DNA of 64,000 bases from Tubiluchus corallicola (Eukaryota > Priapulida > Priapulimorpha > Priapulimorphida > Tubiluchidae): positions 323,266 to 387,265 of the forward strand of contig JAQGDQ010000157.1 of the NCBI GenBank assembly GCA_030141605.1. The letters are read 5' to 3'. Position numbers and translations under genes: made by a program. The notes beneath the pieces were generated by a model, which saw only the letters and a program-made list of their open reading frames with translations, was not told the DNA's origin and searched no databases. Numbering within the stretch: the stretch's first letter is position 1; every line of letters begins with the position of its first letter. Below, piece by piece: positions 1 through 13,020 of this stretch.

Positions 1-638
1 TTGTGCTTGGTAAAATGTGATGGCAAAGGAAGCCATTCAAGCCAGGTGATTTGCAAACTTGCGTGAGACGTTGCAGAATGCGTGAGAACTGAAATTTGAT
101 GTGTATGTGAGTGTGAAAGACTTAAAATTCGTGTGCTGCATGCCAAATGTGTGAGAATTGGTAGGTCAAGTTATTATTGTGATGCAATTTTGGCTAGCTT
201 GTGCAATTTAATTGTTTTTGGAATCAGTGCTAGTTATAGATGTAGCCTTAATCAGTCACTGTGCGCATATAGGTTCGACGTTTTTTTCTGACCAACAAGC
301 TATAAACATGGCCAGCCAGCAACTCCTTCATTACTCCTCGCCCACATATACACATATACATATACACTTTTGATTGCACACAGGACAGGCGTAATGCTGA
401 GTTAAATACTATGCATTATTCCAATGGGAATCTGCTCCAGTAACCGCTTAACTCGTTGTACTCGCAAAACGATTCTCTTTGCAGTCAGTTTGCAAAAGCA
501 CAAACTGAAAACTAGAATTCACCACTCAGCAGCAGAGTTGGGCCAACAGTACATTTGTGGCATTTCCGGGTCTGACTAATTATAAACTTTATCTCACTGA
601 ATTTGCATGGATGGTAGAGGTGTGGTCTTAGCCACGTA
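1..638. other. No gene recognised
   Basis: AT-rich, only short open frames and a small ACATATACAC dinucleotide-like patch near 345-370. Any TBCK promoter or 5' UTR exon could lie here or up to 2584, but no core-promoter signal is convincing. Confidence 0.5.
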
Positions 639-1799
639 CAGGGTGTCTCAAAAGGTACTGTAAATTTTGATTTCTATTTTTTTCATTTTCTCAAATCTTG
701 GCAGGTTCTTGCACATGTCAAAACGTGTCTTTGTCAGTTTGTTTTATTTATTTTTTACTGGAACCCCGTTGCTATGACAACGACAGATTTCTTAGAATTG
801 AGGTGCAAAATCAGCCGGACATGAGGTCTTTTGATCACACTCACTGAAGTTCAGGGAAAATTCAGAGCACATTATGAACCATGCTTTTCTCTCACTATTA
901 ACAACGTATACATTTAATATAATCATGCTGTATTTTTGTCATATTGTAATTTCTCTTCTCTTTACTAAAAACATAGAACTAAAACGTAGGTCTTTATAAT
1001 AGACCAGTAAACCTTTATTTCTAAACATGTACCAATTACTATAGTTTCATCATCATTGTAAAAATGTAATATTCATCAATAATTTTGCATGTATTTTAAT
1101 GCTCGTTCTTGTTTTTTATATAAAAGTAAAAGTACATACATTTAGAAAATTGCTACAAATTAAACTTGATTCAGTATTTGTTTGTGTCGAAAATGCGAAA
1201 GTATTTGAATTCAGGGCAATCAGTGTCCCCCAACTTTTGCTTTCCCACCTATTTTTGTTAAAATTCAAATCGTTAAAATCAGATAAAATATTTTCGAAGA
1301 ATAAAAATCAACCATTCATCGTAATAAAATTAAGCATTTTTGACAAAGCCCTTCGTCAGTAATTACATACTGTTAGGGATTTTCTCAAATTCCCGACTTT
1401 CATTGGACTCTCCCTGAAGTTCTTCTGACTTTAAGTTCTGACTTGGCAGATTTGACACCCTGCATTTTTTTACAACACCATATCAAGCAAAAACTTATGC
1501 AAAACGACTAACACTTCTTCATGAAGTCAAAATAACAATTAGAGGTTATTGCATAAACGTTTAACTTAAAATGCTTGCTTATGTTAGAAATACATGTGTT
1601 AATTATTAGCAAAAGTGCTTCAACAACGAAGGTAGCAAAAAAGGAAAGGCTACATTATGGTAGTTCTCTCCAGATTTTCGTCTAATTTGGCTAAAAGAAT
1701 TGCCCAGCATTTTAGTTTCTCTGTGGCAATTTTCAAATGCTGCTTTGCTTGCTAAAAATAGAAAATGTAAAGTGTATGCTAAACTTCTGAAACACCCTG
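639..1799. mobile_element. TA-flanked DNA transposon remnant with terminal inverted repeats
   Basis: The left end CAGGGTGTCTCAAAAG (639) and the right end (…CTTCTGAAACACCCTG, ending 1799) are imperfect inverted repeats, each bordered by TA (637-638 and 1800-1801). A TA target points to the Tc1/mariner supergroup. No transposase is recognisable inside; internal open frames are short and unsupported. Confidence 0.65.
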
Positions 1800-1871
1800 T
1801 ATAATTATGCCTTCCCTCTACGAAGTAAACATCCACAACAGCACAACCAGTGCGGCAAATAAACTTCTTGG

Positions 1872-1995
1872 GTTAGATGGTCGAGTGGTCTAGAATTTGG
1901 ACTGCAACCACTCATTCTTGAGTTCCAGTTTAGTAGTTGCCAACCCCAGGACATTTGCCGTGGGCCAGCCACAAAAAAAAATTATTTCTGTCTTA
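1872..1995 (+). repeat. tRNA-like SINE fragment
   Basis: Contains an A-box-like TGGTCGAGTGGTCTAG and a GGACTGCAACC anticodon-arm-like stretch, a degraded B-box (GAGTTCCAG) about 40 bp on, and an A-rich run. It does not fold as an intact tRNA, so it is called a SINE head or tRNA pseudogene. Confidence 0.5.
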
Positions 1996-2445
1996 CCCCA
2001 TTAGCTCAAAAGATGTCGGTAGAGTGGGAGAAAATTTTTTTACAGCTTTGTGAATGTTTAAAGCTAAATCGTGGAATATTTAAAATCATTTGAAATCAAA
2101 GTTTGTTTATTTCCCACTGGTTAGCAGTAACGAAAGAATGATGTTATAATAATTACTGCGTTTTACTCTTTAAATTAAAAAAATATGCTTCTGTACGACT
2201 GCCTCAAGTAGGTATATGAACGTTCAAAAAAAATGTAAAAAATTCCTAGCCGGGTGCATGAAGAAAAAATATTACCCAGGTGATTAGATGGAAACAGAAG
2301 CATTTTTATTGTCGACCTTGTATGTTATTCGTTGTTTGTGTTTTGCATCCTTACCTGTGTTGTTGTAAATGTAATCCGCTTAATAGCCGTTTGTGTTCAT
2401 ATTGTCTGTTAAACAAGTGACTGTAAATAAATATTGTTTTTGTCC

Positions 2446-2532
2446 TTTGTCTGCCTTTGTCTTTTGGAGTATCGAACCCAGGTCGTCACCAGCCTTTCAC
2501 TTGAAGCATAGTGCGAGACCACTTGGCTGTGA
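2446..2532 (-). repeat. tRNA-like SINE fragment (minus strand)
   Basis: Read on the minus strand: AGCCAAGTGGTCTCGC (A-box-like), then ~45 bp, then GGGTTCGATACTCC (good B-box). It lies just upstream of the TBCK start, possibly within its promoter or 5' UTR intron. Confidence 0.55.
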
Positions 2533-2584
2533 ATCTCATCCTGATTATCAGCTCTATTTTCAGTTTTTCAGGTAGATATGAGTC

Positions 2585-5500
2585 ATGGATGAACCGTGTT
2601 TGGGCAAATCGCAGCTTGGTGTTCAAACATTTCTAGCATCAGTCCATCGTAATGACCAGTGCGGCAGTGACGGTTTGCCTCTTACGCCTAACTCCATTAA
2701 AATCTTAGGACGCTTTCAGAAGCTGAAGTCGTTCACATGCAGGTTTCTGTGCAAGTATGTCAACATTGTGCGTGGAAAACATGGTAATTGTTTTATTTAT
2801 GTATTTTCTTTTATACAATTTAACACCTTGCTAGCTGTCATCTATTTAAAGTAAATGGGTGAGGTGGAACCTTAACCTAGTTAATTTGGATCAGGTTGGT
2901 AGGTAAGGCTGTAATGATGCACCTAGGTCACTATGCGATACATGACAAGATACATCTGAGTTAGTATTTGCAGGCTTTATAAAAAAGCTAGATGAAGCAG
3001 TTTATAACAAATGCTAAACATATTTTACAAGTAAGCCCGTTTTAGGATTCTTAAATGCTAAAACAACTCGACAAACAGTTTGATTTTTATTTATTATTTA
3101 TTTATTTGTTATTTATTTTAGGTTTAAAAGTTGTTTATGCATTTCTTGGTTCCCTTTTGCTATTTCACAAGTTTATTATGTAATTAACCTACTACAAAAT
3201 AAACATTTTGTATTTTCAACTACTTTGGCTGCTAGCTCTGCAAAGTCAACTGCTTTTCACTGCACTGATTGAGAAGCGTCTACAGTACACTCCACAGCTG
3301 CTGTTTTGAATATTGAATATTGAATACTGAATATATTGTAGTGACATTTACAGTAAACTGGAAGTAAACGTATTCTAATTCTTTAAATAAACTACAGTAG
3401 CAGTATTTTGTTTGTCAATAAAATATTCTTTAAGAAATTCCACTACTTTACTATTTATTGCGAACCAAATTAACACATATTTCAACACAACCGTAGTGAA
3501 AAAAAACAGATTTTTTTATAATCAGCATTATAGGTATTAGGCCTCCATGCTTGAGAGGCCCTGGTCTGCAGCCTGTACTAACCTATAGGATAATCCAGCC
3601 CTTGATGGATGATTAATCAATAATACTTCGAACCCTGTTATCCTGCCATGTGTTTGCTTCTGCTGGTAACTAACGTTATAAGCAGGGTCGGGTCTAGGTA
3701 GTTTGACACCCTAGGCAAAAGTGTTTTTAGCGTCGCTTCCTCAATGGCCTACCCCTTCTCTAGAGACCACATCTATGTGTACATATTCATAGCTAGATTT
3801 TTTTCTTTCAACTTTTTCATCAGAAAATTTTTGAAGCACTGACTGCGCCTGATTCTTCTTTTCCACATACATCCATTTGACTAGTATCATCATCTTTCAA
3901 CAATACAACTTTGGTCTGGTTGCAATTATTTTATTTGAAACTTTGCCTCTGTTCAATGTCCACCAGCTTTTTAGTAGTTAATTGATTCTAATAAACATTT
4001 TTTACTTTTTCTTTCCTTTATTACGCTCCTGAATGCTTCGATTCTAGAGGTTTATCTGCCATCATTACATAAATGCTAAGGCTAGAAACTTTTTTGTTAA
4101 CGGAAGGAATTGTTGCTTTGTCTGCTGTCATATGCATACAATAGAGGCTGTCGACAAGGACTTGGTGCCCTAGGGAACTGCCTAATTTGCTTGGTGGCAG
4201 AGCCGGCCCTGACTATAGTCAGTGTCTTTTTCTTTTTGTTTTTATTATTCGCTGCTTGTTAATTAAGGTAGTTAATTAAGGTTAATTGAAATTTTGAGTT
4301 TAGAGGTTGTTTCCAGCAAGTTGGAACGTAGGTGATAGTTGTTGTACTGATGGTACAGTAAGTCCTCGCTTAACGACGCTAATGACGTTTCCAGCAAAAC
4401 GGTTTCTTGCTAACGGTTTCTCTTTTGTTAACATTTAAATGCAGGCAGCTGTTAAACAATAAACACTGCTGTCATTTCAGCAGAGTCAAAGCCAAGTGCT
4501 GGGCAACCTTGGGAATTTTATCTATACTGTTTAGTGTAGCAACAGGTTGTAGACAAAATTCCTTGCATACATTCGCTTCTACATCTCGCTTGATACAAAT
4601 GCTAAACGGCTAGCATTTAGTGGTCAATCGGGAAGCAAGTATTATTATACTTGTATAATAATTGCACTGTTTACGTTACTAGTACATTTTTAGAAGAGAT
4701 ATTAATGCATACGTACTGTTTTAGTGCATCAAATTAGGTAAAAAAGTTGTTGATAAAATGAAAATTGGCTTTCAGCAAAGTAAAAAATTGTATTTAGAAT
4801 GAAATGTGTGTCGTTAAGTGAAAAAAGGTGTCAAATGTTAAGCGTCGTTAAAACAAAACGTCACTAAACAAGGAATCGTTAAGCGAGAACTTACTGTATA
4901 TAAATGCTATAATTTCTAGAACTTCTGTAATCATTTCAAAATTGAAGAACATTATGACTTGATGTCTAAGGTGATGCCCCTCTTTCTCGCACACATATGA
5001 ATGATTCGTTAAACTATATAGATTCATAATTTTTGTTACAGAAAGACTCATGGTTGTTATGGAGCGTATGCCAGCAGATCTTGGAACTGAATCAGCTGCT
5101 GCTAATTATTCCAAGTAATTATATAATTATAATAATAATAATTTATTTTTGCCTTCAAAATAACAATCATAGATAGTATATAACAATGATTTACAAAGAT
5201 TAAAGAAGGGCGTGACGGCGAAAGACTGGAATGCGCGGAATGGCGAATTATTGTTTTTTTTATATGAGCATGGTTGATCGCACTGTGAGCTGGTCATATT
5301 AAATCATTACAAGTTTGCATTCTGCACGTGTAAATTTATCATTTTCTACTATTTGCCTATGGACTTCATTTTAGAATCAGCATAGTATATTTATATCAGC
5401 ATTGTTGAATTAACTGCTTCAGTTATGTCGCTCTGGTACTAATGTCTTACAGGGCATCTACGGGAAATATTTCCATACAGTTTCATACAGTTTCACCGTG

Positions 5501-8500
5501 GTAGACTTGGTACTGCATCAGAATTGTAATAATTTTAAGCATAACTGATAACTAGTTTTCATCACTTTCCGTTTGTAGTTATTCAAGTTTCTTATTCTTT
5601 GGTTGATTGAAGAACATTGAAATGCTCGTATTCTGGTAATTTCTTTCAACTTCAACTCTATAGTGCTATTAGTGAGCGGTTCATTTTGCCCTTCTTCTTT
5701 TAATCTCTCCCAACGCCTACCTCCACTTCTTCCACTAAACCCTTTATTTTGTCTTTTTAAATATTTTTTTCTTTTTGTAACCCTCGACCAGAATGCTTCC
5801 AGAGTGTACCAAAAGAGAATTTATGTCTTCTAAAAAACGAGTATAAATGACTTGCTTAATTGCATTTTAGTCATTAATGCCAAAATCACTTGGATGTTGA
5901 AGTTGAATTGCATCTATGTGCCGTGAGCAAAACTTGTAATATTGTCATTGAATTTTTATATCGACAATATGTGCTTGTCACTGGGCAACTTTGGTCTTTA
6001 AGACACAGGAGAACATCAACTGATATCATCAGAGCCTGAAGCTGAGTCAGTTGCTACTACATCAGCAGACTCATACAGTAAATCAGCTAGCTCGGCTGAA
6101 GCTGAGTCAGTTGCTACTACATCAGCAGACTCATACAGTAAATCAGCTAGCTCGGCTGAAGCTGAGTCAGTTGCTACTACATCAGCAGACTCATACAGTA
6201 AATCAGCTAGCTCGGCTGAAGCTGAGTCAGTTGCTACTACATCAGCAGACTCATACAGTAAATCAGCTAGCTCGGCTGAAGCTGAGTCAGTTACTACTAC
6301 ATCAGCAGACTCATACAGTAAATCAGCTAGCTCGGCTGAAGCTGAGTCAGTTGCTACTACATCAGCAGACTCATACAGTAAATCGCTAGCTCGGCTTTTG
6401 TTGACTGACTTTTCAGTTCAGTTGGCTTAAAGAAAAAATCAGTTGAAGCTAACAAATTTTTGTTAACTAAATAAATCATAAATTGTTTTATTGCACATGT
6501 TATTTAAATCCAACTCTTGGCGCTACGTATCTTGATTACTGACGAATCATTACCAAAACACCAAAATAATTCCGTACGTGTGACTAACGTTGCCTATTTA
6601 GGTAATTAATTTTGAATGGACCCGCTTTCTCGTTCAAAAATTTCTAAAGTTTAGTGTTTCTGCCAGCACACGTACAAACTTGCCACGAATCCACAATGCG
6701 TTTGCCACATTTCAACCAGTGATTTCAACAGTGTCTCACGATTATCGTAAGAGCGCAAATCTTCGCAGCCGGCAAAAGTGTCGACTAGCTCGAATCCCAT
6801 CACTGAACAGCTGGTGCAACTAAAGCTGGGTTTGTTATCGGCAATTAACCGGATAGAGCTCAGCTGAAATGGCGCAGCTCTGAGCTCTAGATTTCATGCT
6901 TTGTCCAATGGTTTACATTGGCAAACCATTAAGTGAAATTTACAAATCTTAAAAAGAAATCAACTTTTATTAAAAGTTTTAAAATGTAAGCTGTTAAAAA
7001 GAATGTCACGTACGTTTCGAACTGCAGCCTACAGTCATCTTCAGTATAGACTACACAAACAAACAACCAGATGCAGGCAGAGCCTACAGTAGAGAAATTA
7101 CTAATTATGTATTTACAAGGAAGCCAAATCTGTAGTGAATTAACAGAGCTGTAGAAAAGAAGGACATACAGTAAATGTGTAGCTAGGTGTTTATAAACAA
7201 AGTTAAGGGAATTGAACTACTTTGCACATTAGGAGGCTTGTTAGAGTACACAGATAGACTTTCTTTTATTAATAAGTCCCAGTTATTTGTAGCTTTGATC
7301 ACAATGCTAAAATTATCAAAATCAGCATTGTGGCCAGAGGCACAGATATGGTTATGAATGCTAGATTGAAGAGGACTTTTTAATTTCTTGCCAGTTCTAG
7401 TCGAAATATCCAGGTGTTCACACATTCTTACTTTAAAGTGTCTGATCGTTTTGTCATGGTAGGCACCATTGCAGCTGCTACACTGAAATCTATAAACAAT
7501 ACCTCATTGCAAGAATGGGTATTTTGTCTTTAAATGTAAAGGAAGAGCATAAACTATTGCGAAATTTTAAAACATTGAGCAACTGAATATGAGACTAAAG
7601 TTGTGTGATTTTCCACTGAAGATGGTTGCAGGCTGCAGTCAAAACCCATGTGACGTGTTTTTTAACATTTCATAGCTTAAAGTTTTTAATAATAGTTGTT
7701 TGCTTTTTAAGATACAGTGAGTGCCTGCATAATTTTACTTTGCATATCCTGAAATAATGAATGTTTCGGCTATAAAATTTATTGCCATCAGTGCTAACTT
7801 AAGCTGTGGAGAAATATTTGCTTTGACACAGCACTATAGCAAAAACCAGCCAACCTATTGCAAAATTAATTTTAGTTAACAATGTGCCAACACAGGTAAC
7901 TTCGTGCCAACACAGGTAACTTCACGCGTAACTTTTCTTTATGAAGTTATTGGCAAGGAGAAGTTGCTGTTTTATATCAGTTAGACAACTGTTATAGTTT
8001 TGATTTATGTTTCAAGATTATTTAAATACAATTTTTACTTAATGGTAAGTCATTTTATTATTTTAGTGAAATGACCAACTACGTCTGACAAATTTTATTT
8101 TCATTTTATTTTATTACAAAAACGCCAAACAACAATACAATGTGGCAAAACACATTATGATTACATTTTAGACACAGGATTATACGATTACATTAAATTC
8201 GTAATAAAATGTTGCTTGCATTGTAGTCAGAAGCATTACTTGTGACTACAATGCAATTAATGGTGCAGGTGTAAAGGTGCAAAAAAGGAAGACAAAAATG
8301 AGGGAATGATAGTGGAGAGTGCAGGAGATGGAAATTAGTTAGATTAGGTTAGTGAAATGCTGTGAACAAGAATGAATATGAGATTGCTAGTTATGACATT
8401 GCAAATATATATATATACATTTATGTACAGAAGTACACTACAGTCCAGTCTGTCACACACAGCGAATGTGAACATACGTCAGCTACTATACATGCTCAAC

Positions 8501-11500
8501 ATTTAATGTGAATTTAAGAAAGAAGTTTTTTTGAGTCTTGGTAATGACAAAATTGACTTAATATTTGCAGGTATAGAATTCAAAGATTGGGCTGTTCAAG
8601 TAATACCTTTCTTTTTCGCAGGCACTTTCCAGATCTTGCTCATCTCATGTACGCTGTTCTCCACGGTCTCGAGTGCCTTCATAATAAAGACGTTATCCAC
8701 AGAAACTTGTCGCCCCAGAGTATCCTTTTAGATGGAAACATTGTGAAACTGTCTAACTATGGCCTTTATTATATGACTGATAGTGGACGTGATGTAGATT
8801 TTCCCATAGGGTAATTATCTTTTTGCTATCTTTGGACTTGATCAAAGGTTTATTGGTGACAGAGCATATTAAGTTGATATGCAAGTTACTGTGTAACTTA
8901 CTAACAGTGGCGGCTTGTGTATTGTTACTGTGGAACTGCAGCACACCCCTATTTTCACTTAATATTACCGATAATGTTCAATATAATAAGTCTTTTTTTA
9001 GTTGTTTCTTCATACTTGTATGGAGCCAGAGCACAGAGTGTAGTACTGTTTACTTCACAGCCCAGCACAGTGCGCTTTAGCAATGCGGTGTTTTGCTGTT
9101 GTGCGCATGCAGCTGTTTGTTGTCAGTTGTCAAGTGCTTACCATGAATGGGTTTAGCTTGAACTGCAACAATTTAGGCTATTAGTAAGCAAAAAATATTT
9201 TTTTCTGCTTAGGATTTTATCAAGTTTATGTATAAACTTTCATATGTTTGCTTGTTTAAAATTACAATTATAAATTATAGCATTAAAATTACATCATTTA
9301 TGTTTGTTTCGTTTTACGCAGTATTAAAATGATGGCTAAAATTTTTCTGAAGCAGCACCCCCACTAATTTTAACTACAGGCCACCACTGGAAGGGTATAT
9401 ACTTGACAGAGCATATGAAGTTAATATGCAAATTACTGTGTAAATTACAATTCACAATCTTAGCATTCAATGTTCTTAAATTAGAGGTTGTAAGGGTTTA
9501 TCGTATTCTATTGAAAGTGTAGGTAGCTGCGAAAGCTCGAAAATTCAAATTACATATTTTTGTAACGGTTTTCACTTTTGCATTTAGTTTTTAGCGATTA
9601 TTGTTTATTCTGCGATTATAGCTGGTGCTCTTCATCGTTTCCAGATCCAGTTTGCAATTTGCTCCAGATTGGAACTTTACCACACAGGCTCATCTACTAA
9701 CTAACTAAAGCTTAATTGTCAGTATTTTAGTTTATCAACGATTAGTTATGTACAGACCATGTAGATAAATTTTGATTCTGTCTCATTGAACACAAAAATG
9801 GGACGCTGGCAAGGTAAACAATGTGTCAGAACAAAACTGCTCAGAGGCATTTTTTGCCAGTGCCGAAGATGGAACGGTGTTGCTTAGTTGCAGGTATCAT
9901 AACCACTCGACTATACACCTATACACCACCCGACTTTTATTGTTTAGTAATTGATAGTGTTTTTAGGTCACCCAGGTATATGGCTCCAGAAGTCTTACAA
10001 TTGGAGATGAATGGCACAGCCCAACAGCATCAATGCAGTTTTAAATGTGATATATGGTCTTTCGGTGTCATCATTTTAGAGATTCTGTTGGTAAGTAGAG
10101 CAGTGCTTTTAATGAGAGAACTGTGATACTTGTTTTTATCTCTGGGGTTTGATAAAGCTGGAGGTATTGATGTAACAGCACTGCTTCAGCTCACGAACTA
10201 TATCAAATTGTTTATTGATGTCACTGTCCATCTTTAAAAAATTATATGTGTTTTTGCAAACCAAAACCACTCATAAGTCGACATACTTAGAACTACGTTA
10301 TGGTGCTTCAAAGTAGAATGCCCGTAAATTGGGTCAAATGTCAATTTCTTGTTTTTTATAAAAACAAATGCTAAACATATTGGACTTTTACATTCTAGCG
10401 GCAAATTATCAAGAAAATGTTCAAAAAATACTAAAAATTTAATTTTTGTAATCCCGTACCCATTTTTATGGCTAGAAACTAGGAATGCAATCGTAAAAAA
10501 ACTTGGATAAAAGCTCGGGGAAGCTGTCATTTTGCATCAGATTTTTTCTGTTGCCAAGCCCAGATTTTTGCCAGAAGGGGCCATCTACTGGACCATAACA
10601 ACCATACTTTCATACGGTTACTAAATTTTTATAGTACAGCAACGCGGCCATGCGCACATGTCTGAGATGACATGCTGTATGCTGCATTGCTAGCATTTGC
10701 TGCTAGGTAGAGAAAGTACTGTCGCTCACGCAGTTTGTTGTCAGTTGTCAGGTGCTTAATAATCTTGTACCGGCATATTCCTGAACTGCATCAACTTAGG
10801 CTATTCGTAAGTGAAAAATGTTTTTGTTTAGGATTTTATCAAATTTATGTATAAATTTTTGTATGTGTGTTTGTTTAAAATTACATTTACAAATTACAAC
10901 ATTAAAATTACATATGTTTGTTTCATTTTACACCTTATTAAAACAATGGCTAAAAATATTCTGAAGCAGCACCCCCACTAATTTTCACTATGGGCCGCCA
11001 CTGATTGTAATGCCTGCGAGAATTGACTTCTGTATTTCTTGGTATGTGGAATGCGAGAAATTGTATCTTGTTATTCTCTTCTGACTTGGATCCTGCTAAA
11101 AATCATAACTCTTACTAGAGTTATTATTGCATCTCTGCCAATCTTTGGACATCAGTACACCAGTGTTACTGGTAAGAAGACTATCGTGCGATAAGAACTG
11201 TTTAGTTTATTAATTTTTTCTATTTTGTTCAAATTGTAGTGACTTGATTTGTGGCCGAGATGTAGAGGTTACTGTAATTTTTTCATGATTTGGAGTTCAA
11301 GTTTTTCAGTAGCTGACAGGTCCAGAAGTTTGGACTTGGTGTCATATTGTCCCTGGTGCAATTATAGGACCAAAAATGTTAACTGAAATTGTCATGCAAC
11401 TCATTAATGTGCACGTAACAGGTTACAAGAGATGATTTTGTTACAGGGCGTAAATCTATGGAAGGATTTATCTTTGGAGGAAATGCATAAAAAAACTCTG

Positions 11501-13020
11501 GACCTTGCAAAATCCAAATGTAATTATTTTGTTGCAGTTTTTTCTTCATTAAAGAGTGTTTTTAAAATCTGATTTTACATCAACTTTGTCAATTTTTATT
11601 CAGGAGATGCCACGTACAGAAGTTGTCAAAACAGTTTATTCTAAAAATTTTATTCTTTTATTTTTCTTCTACCCTTTTATTTTACCACCAAGTTGTCAAG
11701 GTGATTCCCAGCCCATCATAAAACTTTGCTTAATTCACTATTGAGCAAGTTAAAAATTTTATATGAACAATAATGTGCTATAAAACTATGTCTAGATTTT
11801 TCAAATCTGCAATATCAACATGCCAGAAAATCTGAATGTTTAATTTATTTAACTTGGAATTTGGCAAGACTTTTTACAAAACTTCCTGCCGCCACTTAAA
11901 TGAGCACTTAAATGGAGATAGTAATATTGAAGAAAATGTTAATATCCAGATATTCCTGGCTGCTTTGCATTTCATAGAATTAAGCAGGAGATTTGTGTGA
12001 AAATGAACTTAGCATTGTGTTGTGTTATTAAGACAATATAAGTTGATATGCTTTACTACTATCATTGAAAACTCCACCGTGTACTTGCATACTTATAACT
12101 ATAGATTAAATCATTGATATGTAAAAATGATATTTATGAGTTTAAATTTAGACTTACAGAAAAACTTTAGGACACCAGGCTGTAAACATCTTGTCTTAGA
12201 AAGCATTTACAGTGTATTTGAATAGTTATGTCTACTTTTGAAAGACTTAAGTATAAGATAATTTTTTACAGTAATGTATGTAAATCTTTTTTTCTCTCCT
12301 TATTCAGTAATGTTTAAATGCTATTTTATCTCCTGAAGTTTAGTAATGAACATATGTATAACATGACTAGGTCGGAGTCAGCTTTGAGTTTGAATTAGTT
12401 TGAATCAGAATTAAAACATGTAGGTTAATTTATTGAATTATGCATTAAATAATTAAATGGAAAATTCATTATAAAAATTATAAATGATAAAGTCAGTCAG
12501 TTCAGAAGACTTAAAATAAGCAAGTCCTTCTGTTCTGATGGACTGTTTTATTTTATTTCTTTTTATTACAAATGTAATTCTGTAAAATCTATTTTTTGAT
12601 CAAATAAAAAAATACATGGTTAAAGCAAGCACTTATTTATTTTGTATGATGATTGGTTGTTCATAATTGCACTTTTGTTAGAAAAAAACCATCGGTTAAT
12701 TCGTCTGCTAATGAATTTCTTGTTTCTAAAGGTGTTGTAGAACAGATTGCAAGAGACCATGGAGCTGATGAAAAGTTAGAGGTATGTTTTGAGTTTTTGG
12801 CACTAGTTAGAGCATAGTAGTTTATAGCAGATAAATTGTACAGCCAAAATAGTCATTTGAGTTGAATTGAGCATTTTGTTTAAATGTGATTTTTTTGCAG
12901 GACTTGCCAAATGTGTTGAAACATATATTGTCTCACTGTCTCTCTCCCAGTCCTTCGAAGCGATCTTCGGCTACTGACTTACTAAAACTTCCACTGTTCA
13001 ATATAGAAAGGGCATCTCAG
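2585..13020 (+). CDS. TBCK: TBCK exons 1-7: pseudokinase domain
   Basis: These exons encode residues 1-276. The usual catalytic-loop HRD is HRN (residues 117-119) and the DFG position reads NYG (136-138), so both acidic residues needed for phosphotransfer are absent, as expected for this pseudokinase. The activation-segment APE is kept (MAPE in exon 4), as is the D-W-S-F-G helix-F motif. Exon 2 (5042-5114) is short and was placed by its phase and by the E-R-L-M-V-V strand. It ends inside a Lys codon completed by exon 3. Exon 6 (12732-12781) supplies only 17 residues. Introns: 2784-5041, 5115-8621, 8811-9966, 10091-11446, 11520-12731, 12782-12900. Confidence 0.93.

Noticed and set aside
1872-1945. 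Functional tRNA gene
   Set aside because: The B-box is degraded and acceptor-stem pairing is absent; a SINE or pseudogene fits better.
6051-6389. 112-residue [12 protein letters not shown] repeat protein
   Set aside because: Purely a consequence of a 60-bp period. No promoter or homology, and a second frame is open too. Kept as a minisatellite and listed as a possible exon in the other frame.
6037-6396. CRISPR-like array
   Set aside because: The copies are contiguous with no spacers, and the genome is eukaryotic.
9821-9966. N-terminal part of the open frame around TBCK exon 4
   Set aside because: It is intronic read-through; the TTTTTAG acceptor at 9966 and phase matching define the exon start at 9967.
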